Assembly: GCF_017874715.1 (NCBI RefSeq)
Contig: NZ_JAGGLR010000032.1
Location: 1-64,000, forward strand
Direction: 5' to 3'
DNA from: Streptomyces iranensis
GTDB lineage: Bacteria; Actinomycetota; Actinomycetes; Streptomycetales; Streptomycetaceae
DNA length: 64,000 bases
Shown here: in pieces, positions 53,301 to 62,292 of the stretch
Numbering within the stretch: position 1 is the first letter of the stretch
Layout of the letters: every line of letters begins with the position of its first letter
The notes under the pieces: generated by a model
The model's database searches: none
The model's input: the letters and a program-made list of their open reading frames with translations, nothing else
What the model was told of the DNA's origin: nothing
Made by a program: the position numbers and the translations under genes

Positions 53301-53858
53301 ATGCATTTCAACCATTACGGCGGGGAGGCCGCCCGGCTGGCTGCGGACCTGGTCAACCTGACCGCGCCACCACCCCCTGAGCACCTGGAACCACTACTCG
53401 CCACGCACGGCGTGGTGCACCGCACACTCACCGCCGCGCAGGCCGAGACGATCTGGACATGGAGCCGGCGCTTGGCCGCGTGCTTCGGGCGGCAGGACCT
53501 CGAAGAGCGGTGCCAGGCCGTCAATACACTTCTCGCCGACGCCTCCAGCAGCCCCCGGATCTCCCTGCATGACGGGCGTCCCCACCTGCACTACAGCACC
53601 ACTGACGCCGACGCAGCCGCGCACATCCGAGCCGTCACCGCAGCCGGACTCGCCTACGTCGTGTGCTCCGCCGGCGCCGAACGGCTGGGGCGCTGCGCGC
53701 GCCACGACTGCGGTCTGGCATTCGTCGACACCTCCCGCAACGGCCGACGCGCCTACTGCTGCGTGCGCTGCGCCAACAACGACGCCGTGGCACGTCACCG
53801 CGAGCGGCTCCACGGTGACACCCGGCCGTCAACTGCACGCAAGACCCGGAGAACGTGA
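53301..53858 (+). CDS. CGNR zinc-finger (ABATE) regulator
   Basis: 185 residues from the ATG at 53301 (MHFNHYGGEAARLAADLVNL). The ABATE-type N-terminal domain and the C-terminal zinc finger (LGRCARHDCGLAFVDTSRNGRRAYCCVRCANNDAVARHRER) are complete. The C-x-x-x-x-C...C-x-x-C ligands bind zinc; here the usual C-G-N-R reads C-A-N-N. These proteins regulate transcription, probably of the divergent exporter 73 bases away. Confidence 0.9.
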   Translation: MHFNHYGGEAARLAADLVNLTAPPPPEHLEPLLATHGVVHRTLTAAQAETIWTWSRRLAACFGRQDLEERCQAVNTLLADASSSPRISLHDGRPHLHYSTTDADAAAHIRAVTAAGLAYVVCSAGAERLGRCARHDCGLAFVDTSRNGRRAYCCVRCANNDAVARHRERLHGDTRPSTARKTRRT

Positions 53859-53869
53859 CCGTCCGGGAC

Positions 53870-54300
53870 GCCGCCATTTCACTTCCCACGGCGGCCTCGG
53901 GCTCGGCGGTCACACACACCTGTGTGAAGGCGACCACGCGTGGCGCGGGCCGACCGCGGCTCCCGTCGCCGCCCGAGTGAGCGCGGGCACGATGTGGTCC
54001 GCGAGCGCTTTCGGGCCCGCCCAGACCGCGATGGTGCCCTCGGCCAGTGCGCCCGCCACCCCCAGCATCGCCGGTCCCAACGCCCCGGCCAGCACCGACG
54101 GCGGCTCGGCGGCGGCTCGGCGGCGGGCGGGCTCACCTCGCCGACGACCCGTGAGCGTCTCGCCCTCCCAGGCGCACGCTCTCCCCGCGCAACAGCGGCA
54201 CCAGCGCGGACAGATACTCGCGCAGGTGGCGGGCGGGCCGGTCGAAGGAGTAGCCGAACCGCCCCCCGACTATGTGCCGGTGGCATCAGTCGAACAAGCC
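53870..54300 (-). pseudogene. F420-dependent LLM oxidoreductase, C-terminal remnant
   Basis: Minus-strand frames give SVLAGALGPAMLGVAGALAE and GTIAVWAGPKALADHIVPAL, the C-terminal barrel end of luciferase-like F420 oxidoreductases. Upstream, shifted frames hold a YSFDRPARHLREYLSALVPL block. Frameshifts and absence of the N-terminal two-thirds make it a pseudogene. Confidence 0.7.
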
Positions 54301-54599
54301 GACGGCACCGTCCTTGACGGAGCCGGCCGCGTCACCCGCGGAGTCCGCGGTGTCACCCACGGAGCCGGCCGCGTCACTCGCGGCGTCGGAAACCTTGCCC
54401 GGTCCGCTCCCCCGCCTCGGCCTGTCGGTTGTCCAGGAGGCAGCTCTTGTCGTGAGTGCCCCGCGTGTCCCGTGCCATGGCCCGCTCATCGCACCCGGGC
54501 CAGGGCACGGTTGTGCTGGGCCTCAGGGGCGTGTCTTCACAGGGGTGCCCGGCCCTTTGCAGCGCTTCCTCACCCCAGCGTCATCACAGGTGTGCGAAC
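54301..54599. other. Gene-free interval with short GC-rich repeats
   Basis: A minus-strand frame gives a repetitive DAAGSVGDTADSAGDAAGS stretch ending in a stop at 54286, which may be the tail of a lost gene. No start or domain is seen. Confidence 0.35.
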
Positions 54600-55760
54600 T
54601 CAACCGGCGTCAGCGCGGTGCCCGCTCATCACTGCCAGGCTTTCGTCGCGGATGGGGTGTGAGGTGTCGCGGTCGGGCCGGTAGGGAGCCAGGGTGGGTT
54701 CGGGCATGGAAGTGGTGATCTCCTCGGCGGCGAGGGCGGCGAGGAGCGGGGCGAGGGTGACGCCGCTGTGGGTGGTGATGGTGTAGAGGCCGGGAGCCTG
54801 GAGATGCGGGCCGACCAGGGGAAGGCCGTCTTCGGGAACGGGGCGGACACCGATCCGGGTACCCCCCAGGGAGCGGAAGGCGGGCAGGATCGCGGCGCAC
54901 CGGCTGAGGAGGTCCGCTTCGGGCGGCACATCAGCTGACGCGGTCGGGGCGAGGAGGGCGTCGACCGGCCAGGAGATGGCGCAGACCCGGTTGCCCGGGG
55001 CGGGGCGCAGATCGACGCCGGGGGTCGCGACGATGGCGCGCAGCGGCTCGGCGAGCGGGACGGACTCGCCCACCAGACCGGGGATCTGGAGCAACGGCAG
55101 CCTCACCCCGGCCAGTTCGGCGATGCGCCCGGCGTCGGGGCCCGCACAGTTGACGATGTGGTCGGCCTCGAAGCGCCGGCCCCGTGCCTCGGCGCCGCGT
55201 ACCCGCTCACCGTCCAGCAGCAGGGCGGTGACGGGACTGTCGTAGCGGATGTCGGCGCCCAGGGCCGCGGCCCGGTCGAGGAGGGTGCGCGCGAGGAGGG
55301 GGGCGTCGTACCAGGCGGCGTCGTCGTGCACGACGAGTTCGGTGGCGCGGCAGGAGGCGGGGTCGACGGCAGGTGCGAGAGTGCGCAGCTCGCCGGGGTC
55401 GGCGGTGCGGCAGGGGTGCCCCCAGCCCGCGAGGCGTTCGGCACGCGCGCGCAGGATGCGCTGTTCCTCCTCGGTGTGGCCCCACTGGACGAGCGGCGCG
55501 GGGTGGCGCCAGCCGACGGCTCCTGTGCCCGCGTGGATCTCGTGCTCCAGCTCCCGGTGGAGCGCGGCGCTGCGCCGGTTGAGCAGGAAGTAGGAGTGGG
55601 GGGTCTTCAGATGGGTGACGTCGATGGAGAAGGTGGCGCTGGAGGTGCCCGGTGTGCGGCCGTCGGCGTCGAGCACGGTGACGCCGACACCTGCCTCGGC
55701 CAGGCGGTGGGCGGTGGCGGCGCCTATCACTCCGGCACCGATGACGAGGGCACGGGTCAT
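54600..55760 (-). CDS. FAD-dependent amino acid/amine oxidoreductase (DAO family)
   Basis: 386 residues. The dinucleotide-binding start is ALVIGAGVIGAATAHRLAEAGVGVTVLDAD. Mid-blocks DHIVNCAGPDAGRIAEL and VRLPLLQIPGLVGESV and the C-terminal FAD site RPVPEDGLPLVGPHLQAPGLYTITTHSGVTLAP are typical of D-amino-acid dehydrogenase/glycine oxidase-like enzymes. It lies downstream of the ABC genes on the same strand, suggesting oxidation of an imported amino acid or derivative. Substrate not evident. Confidence 0.9.
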   Translation of the reverse strand: MTRALVIGAGVIGAATAHRLAEAGVGVTVLDADGRTPGTSSATFSIDVTHLKTPHSYFLLNRRSAALHRELEHEIHAGTGAVGWRHPAPLVQWGHTEEEQRILRARAERLAGWGHPCRTADPGELRTLAPAVDPASCRATELVVHDDAAWYDAPLLARTLLDRAAALGADIRYDSPVTALLLDGERVRGAEARGRRFEADHIVNCAGPDAGRIAELAGVRLPLLQIPGLVGESVPLAEPLRAIVATPGVDLRPAPGNRVCAISWPVDALLAPTASADVPPEADLLSRCAAILPAFRSLGGTRIGVRPVPEDGLPLVGPHLQAPGLYTITTHSGVTLAPLLAALAAEEITTSMPEPTLAPYRPDRDTSHPIRDESLAVMSGHRADAG

Positions 55761-55851
55761 GGAGAGACTCCTTCGGTGGCGGTCAGGTGTGGGGCGGTCG
55801 GAGAGCGTGCCCGGCGGCCGGAAGACCTTGCCGGGGAGGTCGGAGATCCCG

Positions 55852-55959
55852 GCGAGGTGGCCAGAGAACCTTGCGAGCGTTGCGAGGTGGCCAGATGCGA
55901 GGTGGTCAGAGAACGTTGCGAGGTGGTCGGAGAACCTTGCGAGGTGGTCAGAGAACCTT
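55852..55959. repeat. 21-bp imperfect tandem repeats
   Basis: Units of GCGAGGTGGTCAGAGAACCTT, several partial, lie between the ABC ATPase and the oxidoreductase and include the ATPase stop codon, so the last ATPase codons (SKVL) have been copied downstream about four times. Confidence 0.85.
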
Positions 55960-56712
55960 GCTGAGGAAGGCGCGGGTGCGTTCGTGGCGCGGGTCGCTCA
56001 GCACGTCCGCCGGCGGGCCGGTCTCGACGACGGCTCCGTCGTCCATGAACACCAGCGAGTCGCCGACCTCGCGGGCGAAGCCCATCTCGTGGGTGACGAC
56101 GACCATGGTCATGCCGTCGTCGGCGAGCGCGCGCATCACCTCCAGCACCTCTCCGACGAGTTCGGGGTCGAGGGCGGAGGTGGGCTCGTCGAAGAGCATC
56201 AGTTCGGGCTTCATCGCCAGCGCGCGGGCGATGGCCACCCGCTGCTGCTGGCCGCCGGAGAGCTGGGCGGGGTAGCTGCTCGCCTTGTCGGCGAGGCCGA
56301 CGCGGTCGAGCAGTTCCGCGCCGCGTTCGCATGCCTGTTTCTTCGGCACCTTCCTGACCTGGACGGGGGCCTCGATGACGTTTTCCAGCGCGGTCATGTG
56401 CGGAAAGAGGTTGAAGCGCTGGAAGACCATGCCGATGCCCCGGCGGCGTCGTGAGACGGCCTTCTCGCTCAGCTCGTGGAGTTTGCCGTCCCGCTCTTCG
56501 TAGCCGACGAGCTCGTCACGGACGTACAGGCGTCCCCGGTCGATGGTCTCCAGATGGTTGACGCAGCGCAGGAAGGTGGACTTGCCGGACCCGGAGGGGC
56601 CCACCAGACACATCACCTCCCCGGGGGCGACGGTCAGGTCGATGCCCTTGAGGACGTCGGTGCGGCCGAAGCTCTTGTGCACGCTCTCGGCTCTGATCAC
56701 GGCTGGTGTCAA
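55948..56712 (-). CDS. Polar amino acid ABC transporter ATPase
   Basis: 254 residues. Walker A GPSGSGKSTFLRCVNHLE, Q-loop FQRFNLFPHMTALENV, signature LSGGQQQRVAIARALAM, Walker B LMLFDEPTSALDPELVGEV, switch His in VVVTHEMGFA: the complete GlnQ/HisP-type set. The start is TTG at 56712, overlapping the permease stop and preceded by GGAGAG; a GTG four codons on is possible. Powers uptake together with the permease and binding protein upstream. Confidence 0.95.
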   Translation of the reverse strand: MTPAVIRAESVHKSFGRTDVLKGIDLTVAPGEVMCLVGPSGSGKSTFLRCVNHLETIDRGRLYVRDELVGYEERDGKLHELSEKAVSRRRRGIGMVFQRFNLFPHMTALENVIEAPVQVRKVPKKQACERGAELLDRVGLADKASSYPAQLSGGQQQRVAIARALAMKPELMLFDEPTSALDPELVGEVLEVMRALADDGMTMVVVTHEMGFAREVGDSLVFMDDGAVVETGPPADVLSDPRHERTRAFLSKVL

Positions 56713-57644
56713 CGTGCGCTCTCCTTGACGTGGTTCCGGGCCGCGGCGCGCAACCGCTGGAGCGGGGTGGGCGGCAGGTCGCGGCTGGTGCCGCGGCCGA
56801 AGCGCCGTTCCAGGTAGTACTGGCCGACGCCCAGCACGGAGGTCGCCACGAGGTACCAGAAGCAGGCGACGACCAGCAGCGGAACCTGCTGGAAGTTGCG
56901 TGAGTAGATGCCCTGGATGGAGGTCAGCAGTTCGGGCACGGCGATGGCGAAGACCAGCGAGGTGGTCTTCAGCATGGAGATCACCTGATTGCCGGTGGGC
57001 GGGATGATGATGCGCAGTGCCTGCGGCAGCACGATGCGGCGCAGGGTCTGCCCGCGGGACATGCCCAGCGCCTGGGCGGCCTCGCTCTGGCCGTCGTCGA
57101 CGGAGGTGATGCCCGCGCGGACGATCTCGGCCATGTAGGCCGCCTCGTGCAGCCCGAGGCCGAGGACGGCGGCGGTGAGCTGGGTGATGAGGTCGTTGGT
57201 GTCGGCCCGCACGAACGTCGGCCCCCAGGGGATGCCGAGGCCGATGGTGGGGACGACCGCGGAGAGGAAATACCAGAAGAGGAGCTGGACCAGCAGCGGG
57301 GTGCCGCGGAAGAGCCAGATGTAGCACCAGCTGAGCTGGGAGAGTATCGGGTTGGCGGACATCCGCAGGACGGCGAGGACGACACCGCCGACGATGCCCA
57401 GTGCCATGGCGAGGAACGTCAGCAGCAGTGTGGTCCGCAGCCCCTCCATGATCACCGGTGAGAAGAGGAACTCACCGACGGTCCCCCACTGCATACGGGG
57501 ATTGGTGATCCAGCCCTCCAGGAGGAAGACCAGCAGGAAGGCCACGGCGAGCGCGGCGACGCGCTGCCCCGGGCGGCGCGGCGGGATGGGGCGCAGGGAC
57601 TCGGCGGCGTCGCCGGAGTCCGCCCGGATGAGGGTCTCGGTCAT
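56709..57644 (-). CDS. Polar amino acid ABC transporter permease
   Basis: 311 residues from the ATG at 57644, overlapping the binding-protein stop (ATGA). About six helices with the HisM/GlnP pattern: GLRTTLLLTFLAMALGIVGGVVLAVLRMSANPILS, WLFRGTPLLVQLLFWYF, and the EAA loop EAAQALGMSRGQTLRRIVLPQALRIIIPPTGNQVISMLKTTSL. N-terminal extension of about 40 residues is cytoplasmic. Only one permease gene is present, so it probably forms a homodimer. Confidence 0.95.
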   Translation of the reverse strand: MTETLIRADSGDAAESLRPIPPRRPGQRVAALAVAFLLVFLLEGWITNPRMQWGTVGEFLFSPVIMEGLRTTLLLTFLAMALGIVGGVVLAVLRMSANPILSQLSWCYIWLFRGTPLLVQLLFWYFLSAVVPTIGLGIPWGPTFVRADTNDLITQLTAAVLGLGLHEAAYMAEIVRAGITSVDDGQSEAAQALGMSRGQTLRRIVLPQALRIIIPPTGNQVISMLKTTSLVFAIAVPELLTSIQGIYSRNFQQVPLLVVACFWYLVATSVLGVGQYYLERRFGRGTSRDLPPTPLQRLRAAARNHVKESAR

Positions 57645-58552
57645 GCCGCGCCCCCGTTCACCGTGGCGTTCTTCAGGGCTCCGGACCTGATGTTCCACTG
57701 CTTGAGGATCTTCGCGTAGGTGCCGTTGCCGATGAGTTTCTGCAGGGCACCGCGGACAGCCCGGACCAAGGTCGGCTCCTCCTTGTTGATCAGGATTCCG
57801 TAGGGCAGGTAGCGGTACGGCTCACCGGCCGTGCGGAACCTGCCGTGCGACATCTGCGCCTGGTAGACGACGGTGGGGGTGCCGCCGACGAACGCGTCGG
57901 CGCGGCCCGTGGACAGCGCCTGGAAGCAGCCGACGGAGTCGGGGAAGACCAGTTTCTCCAGCTCCGGCCTGCCGTTCGCCGCACACTTCTCGGCCTGCGC
58001 CGCCACATCGTCCACCTGCGAGGTGCCCTGCTCGACGGCCACCTGGCTGCCGCACAGGCTGGTGAGGGAGCGGATGTTCCCGGCGGCCTTCCCGGAGGCG
58101 AGGATCGAGCTGCTGGTCTTCATGTAATCGACGAACGTGACCTGCGACTGGCGCTCCTTCTTGTCGAGCATGGCCTGGATCGCCACGTCGTAGCGTTTGG
58201 AGCGGACACCGCCGATGATGCTGTCGAAGTTCGCCTGCACCAGGTGCACGCGGACGCCGAGGATCTGGCCGACCGCGTGGATGAGGTCGGGTTCGGCGCC
58301 GATGACGGTCTTGTTGTCGATGTCCAGGAGGGACAGCGGCGGGTAGTCGTTGCCGACAGCCGAAGTGATGGACCCTTTGTCGCGGATGTCCCGAGGGAGC
58401 AGGGCACGGAGTGCGGGGTCGACGCGCTGGTCGGGCACCTTGGACTGATTGACGGTCGCGGTGCCGCCACAGGCCGTCACGGTCAACGTGAGCAGCGTCG
58501 CGAGCGCGGGGGGAAGTGCGGTGGCGCGGGCTCGCGCATGCCTTCCGGGCAC
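57641..58552 (-). CDS. ABC transporter substrate-binding lipoprotein
   Basis: 303 residues. The N-terminus RARATALPPALATLLTLTVTACGG has a lipobox with Cys28. The SBP_bac_3 fold follows: GSITSAVGNDYPPLSLLDIDNKTVIGAEPDLIHAVGQILGV, DSIIGGVRSKRYDVAIQAMLDKKERQSQVTFVDYM and GTSQVDDVAAQAEKCAANGRPELEKLVFPDS. Binds a polar amino acid or similar compound outside the membrane. First gene of the transport operon, divergent from LysR. Confidence 0.93.
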   Translation of the reverse strand: MPGRHARARATALPPALATLLTLTVTACGGTATVNQSKVPDQRVDPALRALLPRDIRDKGSITSAVGNDYPPLSLLDIDNKTVIGAEPDLIHAVGQILGVRVHLVQANFDSIIGGVRSKRYDVAIQAMLDKKERQSQVTFVDYMKTSSSILASGKAAGNIRSLTSLCGSQVAVEQGTSQVDDVAAQAEKCAANGRPELEKLVFPDSVGCFQALSTGRADAFVGGTPTVVYQAQMSHGRFRTAGEPYRYLPYGILINKEEPTLVRAVRGALQKLIGNGTYAKILKQWNIRSGALKNATVNGGAA

Positions 58553-58648
58553 GGTGCCTCCCTTCTGGGCCGCTGGTCAAAGGACCGGCGCGGGGCTGGT
58601 GAACGCCCAATCTGCGGGATGGCGGCGGCCTGGGCAAGAACAGGGAGA

Positions 58649-58680
58649 ATGAACGTTTCCATGCGGAGTGTTAAGTTCAT
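58649..58680. promoter_or_regulatory. Probable LysR operator
   Basis: ATGAAC and GTTCAT lie 20 bases apart (58649-58654 and 58675-58680) directly before the LysR start and 97 bases from the binding-protein start. The dyad fits a LysR site covering both promoters. Confidence 0.55.
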
Positions 58681-58683
58681 TTG

Positions 58684-59637
58684 ATGCTGACTCCGCCGCA
58701 GCTTCAGGCGATATGCGAGGTGGTCGCCGCAGGTTCGTTCCGTACCGCCGCCCGGCGCCTCGGCTACACCCCCTCCGCCGTCTCCCAGCAGATCTCCACC
58801 GTCGAGCGCGCCCTGGGCGTCCCGCTCTTCGAGCGCTCACCGCGCAGCGTGCGCCCCACCGCGGCCGGGCTGCAGCTCGCCCTGCGCGCGGGACGGCTGC
58901 TGGCCGACCTGTCGGCGACGGAGGACGAGATGCGCGCCTACGCCGCGGCCGAGCGAGGGCGGCTGCGGCTGGGCAGCTTCTGGTCCGCGGGGTTCCGGCT
59001 GGTGCCGACGGTGCTGACGGGGTTCCTCCGCGACCGGCCCGAGGTCGACGTCCGCTACGAGGAAGGCGACCCGCAGGTCACCGTGCCCGCAGTGCTGGAG
59101 GGGCGGCTGGATCTCGCCGTGATCTTCGAGTACGGCGTGGTACCGCACAGCCGGCCCGAGGGCCTGGAACACACACTGATACGGGAAGAGCCGCTCTACC
59201 TCCTCCTCCCCGCAAAACACCCCCTCGCCGGACGGCCGCACATCCGCCTCGCCGACCTGCGGGACGAGCGCTGGATCAGCTACCACGAGGACACCGACGC
59301 CGCTCACTGCCTGCGCCATATCTGCGCGGCCGGCGGCTTCCTGCCCGAGGTGCTCTTCCGTACCAACGACTACAACCTGCCCTACGAACTGGTCCGGCAG
59401 GGCCTGGGGGTGGCGATCGCACCGGAACTCGCCGTCGTGGACACCTCCACCTCACCCGACGCGTCCGGCACCCGCCTCGTCCGGCTCACCGGCTCCGCCC
59501 ACACCCGTCGGGTCTATGCCACCCGGCGTACCACCGACCCCAACCCCTTCCTCCCCCAGGCCATCGCCCTCCTGCACACCGCCGCGGCCGCCCTGCCCGA
59601 GCGGGACGAGGGCGAGCGCCCCGTGGTCACCGGCTGA
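58684..59637 (+). CDS. LysR-family transcriptional regulator
   Basis: 317 residues. The winged HTH is typical (LQAICEVVAAGSFRTAARRLGYTPSAVSQQISTVERALGVPLFERS), and a LysR_substrate domain follows (RGRLRLGSFWSAGFRLVPTVLTGFLRDRPEVDVRYEEGDP; GRLDLAVIFEYG). It is divergent from the amino acid ABC/oxidoreductase operon, which it probably activates in response to the transported compound. A TTG one codon upstream could also be the start. Confidence 0.95.
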   Translation: MLTPPQLQAICEVVAAGSFRTAARRLGYTPSAVSQQISTVERALGVPLFERSPRSVRPTAAGLQLALRAGRLLADLSATEDEMRAYAAAERGRLRLGSFWSAGFRLVPTVLTGFLRDRPEVDVRYEEGDPQVTVPAVLEGRLDLAVIFEYGVVPHSRPEGLEHTLIREEPLYLLLPAKHPLAGRPHIRLADLRDERWISYHEDTDAAHCLRHICAAGGFLPEVLFRTNDYNLPYELVRQGLGVAIAPELAVVDTSTSPDASGTRLVRLTGSAHTRRVYATRRTTDPNPFLPQAIALLHTAAAALPERDEGERPVVTG

Positions 59638-59706
59638 ACAGCGGTGCGGCGGCGGCGATACGTTCCGCGGGAGCCCCGGTGTGCCCGAAGGGCACCGCCC
59701 GCGACC

Positions 59707-59738
59707 GTGCCCGCCTCCGGTGCGGGGAGGGCGGGCAC
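59707..59738. terminator. Bidirectional terminator
   Basis: GTGCCCGCC and GGCGGGCAC form a 9-bp stem with a 14-base loop between the convergent LysR and MMPL genes. Confidence 0.65.
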
Positions 59739-59762
59739 TGCGTGGGGTGGGGTCTGGCGTGG

Positions 59763-62012
59763 TCAGACGTGCGTCGAGTTCTTCCCGTACGGCGACCCGG
59801 TTACGAGCCCCGGCGCAGCTGCGGGCTCGGGCGCGGGCCCGCCTTCGCTGAGGCCGAACCGCCCGTGAAGCTTTCGCAGGAAGCCGGGCGCGTACCAGGC
59901 CGAGCGGCCGAGCAGGCGCATCGCGGCGGGGACGAGGATGCCGCGTACGGCGACGGCGTCGATGAGAATGGCCAGTCCGCTGCCCAGACCGAACAGCTGC
60001 ATGAAGCTGAGCTCGGCCGTCCCGAAGGCGAAGAAGCTCACCGCGAGCAGACAGGCCGCCGCGGTGACGATGCGCCCGGTGTGCCCGAGGCCGTTGGTCA
60101 CCGCGGACTCGTTGTCCTCGCCGAGGTCGTGGAGTTCTTTGATCCGGCTGGTGACGAACACCTCGTAGTCCATCGAGAGGCCGAAGGCGATGCAGAACAT
60201 CAGCACGGTCATGGACACATCCATCGGCTGGGCTGTGAAGCCGAGCAGGGAGGAGAGGTGGCCGTCCTGGAAGATCCAGGTCATGACGCCGAGGGTCGCT
60301 CCCAGGCTGATCAGGTTGAGGAGCAGCGCACGCAGCGGCTGTACGACGCTGCCGGTGAACAGGAAGAGCAGGAGGAAGGTGGTGACGGCGACCAGGGCCA
60401 CGGCGATCGGCAGCCGGCTGCCGACGGAGTCCTTGGAGTCGACCAGTACGGCGTCGGCGCCGCCCACCAGGGGGTGTGATCCGGCGGGCGGGGCGACCGC
60501 CCGCACCTCCTGGACCAGGCCCTGGGCCTGGCCGGACTTCGGTGACAGGGCGCTCACCACGTTGATCCGCTGCGCGTCGGGGCGGCCGAGGGCGGTGTTG
60601 CCGGGGGCGGCCGCCGTGGACCGTCCGGCGGCGTAGGTTCCCGTGCTGGTCTCGACGCGGACGACGCCACCGAGCCCGGACAGTGCGAGCGCGTAGGACT
60701 CCAGTGGGGCCTTGTTCACGGGTTTGTCGATGACGACATGGAGGGCCGCGTCGTCGTTGCCGTTGAACTTCTCCCGCAGTACGGAGGAGACCTGGCGGCT
60801 CTCGGCGTCCTCGGGCAGCACGCGTTCGTCCGGTGTGCCGAAGGTGATGCCAAGGAGCGGGCCTGCCGCGAGCAGCAGGACCGCGAGTACGGGCAGTGCG
60901 GTGAGCGCGGGCCGCCGCATCACGGTGCCGGCCAGCCGTCCCCACATGGGTGCCCGGGTGCCGGTGCGCCCACGGTTCGCCTTCGCCCACGGCAGCCGCC
61001 CGCTGTTGACCCGGTGCCCCAGGACGACGAACAGGGCCGGCATGACGAACAGGGTGCTGACGGCCGCGATGACGACGACACCGACCCCGGCATAGCCGAA
61101 CGAGCGCAGGAAATACTGCGGGAACACCAGCAGTGCCGCGAGCGCGGCCGCCACTGTCGCGGCGGAGAACGCGACCGTGCGGCCCGCGGTGCTCACCGTC
61201 CGCCGGACGGCGTCATTCACACTCGCCCCTGCCGCGAGCTGCTCCCGGAACCGGCTGACCATCAGCAGGGCGTAGTCGATGCCGAGGCCGAGGCCCAGCG
61301 CCGTGGTCAGGTTGACCGCGAAGACGGAGACATCGGTGACACTGCCGAGGACGAAAAGCTCCGCGAACGTGCCCGCGATGGCGATGATTCCGATCGCCAG
61401 CGGCAGCAGGGCCGCGACCATGCTGCCGAAGACGAGCAGGAGCAGCACGAGGGTGAGCGGCACGGCGATGGACTCGGCCAGGACGAGATCCTCGCCTGAC
61501 TGGGTGCCCATCTCGCTGGTCACCGCGGAGCCGCCGCCCGCCCGGACCGTGAGTGCGTCCTCGTACGGTCCGGTGTAGGCGTCGATGACGCTCCTGGCGT
61601 TCTCGTCCCGCTTGGTGCCGTCACCCTTCACATGGGCGAGCACCATGGCTTCGCGGCCGTCCCCGGAGCGGAGGCCGGGGCCGGCCGTGTCCCAGAACGA
61701 GATCACGTTCTCGAGGTTCTGTTCCTTCTTGAGGTCGGCCACCAGGGCCCGGCCACCGCGCCGGGCGGCCGGGGCGTCGATGCGGCCTTGGGAAGCACGG
61801 ACCAGCAGGACCAGGTTCGTCTCCCCGCCGAACTTCTCGTCGATGGCCTTCCCGGCCCGGGAGGACTGGGAGGCCGGGTCGTCGTAGCCACCTCCCAGCA
61901 GCTTGCCGAACGCGCCGGCGCCCAGGACACCCATGAGGGCCACAGCCACGGCGGCGACGACGAGTACCAGCCGGGACCGGCGAATCGCCAGTTCGGCTAT
62001 GCGTTCAAACAC
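59763..62012 (-). CDS. MMPL-family RND exporter
   Basis: 749 residues from GTG at 62012 (AAGGAG seven bases upstream). Two halves, each with an N-terminal helix, a periplasmic domain and a five- to six-helix block; VALGLGLGIDYALLMVSRFREQL and IAFGLSMDYEVFVTSRIKELHD are the family's G-x-x-x-DY motifs. Length and layout match actinobacterial MMPL lipid or drug exporters. It is divergent from a TetR gene 280 bases away, the normal arrangement for a drug- or lipid-responsive exporter. Confidence 0.94.
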   Translation of the reverse strand: MFERIAELAIRRSRLVLVVAAVAVALMGVLGAGAFGKLLGGGYDDPASQSSRAGKAIDEKFGGETNLVLLVRASQGRIDAPAARRGGRALVADLKKEQNLENVISFWDTAGPGLRSGDGREAMVLAHVKGDGTKRDENARSVIDAYTGPYEDALTVRAGGGSAVTSEMGTQSGEDLVLAESIAVPLTLVLLLLVFGSMVAALLPLAIGIIAIAGTFAELFVLGSVTDVSVFAVNLTTALGLGLGIDYALLMVSRFREQLAAGASVNDAVRRTVSTAGRTVAFSAATVAAALAALLVFPQYFLRSFGYAGVGVVVIAAVSTLFVMPALFVVLGHRVNSGRLPWAKANRGRTGTRAPMWGRLAGTVMRRPALTALPVLAVLLLAAGPLLGITFGTPDERVLPEDAESRQVSSVLREKFNGNDDAALHVVIDKPVNKAPLESYALALSGLGGVVRVETSTGTYAAGRSTAAAPGNTALGRPDAQRINVVSALSPKSGQAQGLVQEVRAVAPPAGSHPLVGGADAVLVDSKDSVGSRLPIAVALVAVTTFLLLFLFTGSVVQPLRALLLNLISLGATLGVMTWIFQDGHLSSLLGFTAQPMDVSMTVLMFCIAFGLSMDYEVFVTSRIKELHDLGEDNESAVTNGLGHTGRIVTAAACLLAVSFFAFGTAELSFMQLFGLGSGLAILIDAVAVRGILVPAAMRLLGRSAWYAPGFLRKLHGRFGLSEGGPAPEPAAAPGLVTGSPYGKNSTHV

Positions 62013-62292
62013 GCACGATCTCCTTAGGTGTCCATACGGTGAAAACGACGCGAAACGGCCGGAGTTGACCAGAGGGGGGGCCGGCGCCATGCTCCGCGGA
62101 GTCCCCTCACCCCGGCCGGAAGCAGGTGCGGTGTCACACTCTTCGTCGCCGCGAACGACGTTAGTGAGGCAGCAGAAGATTTGGCAGTGTTAGATTTTCT
62201 TCACACCCCGCAACTCCTGGGTGACCCACAGGGGCAACCGTCCTACGGTCGCCGCATACCCGCAGTCGCGCATCCCCGCGGAGGAACACGCA

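Noticed and set aside
59452..60990. 512-codon minus-strand frame within the MMPL gene region
   Set aside because: An out-of-frame shadow of the MMPL exporter with Arg/Pro-rich sequence.
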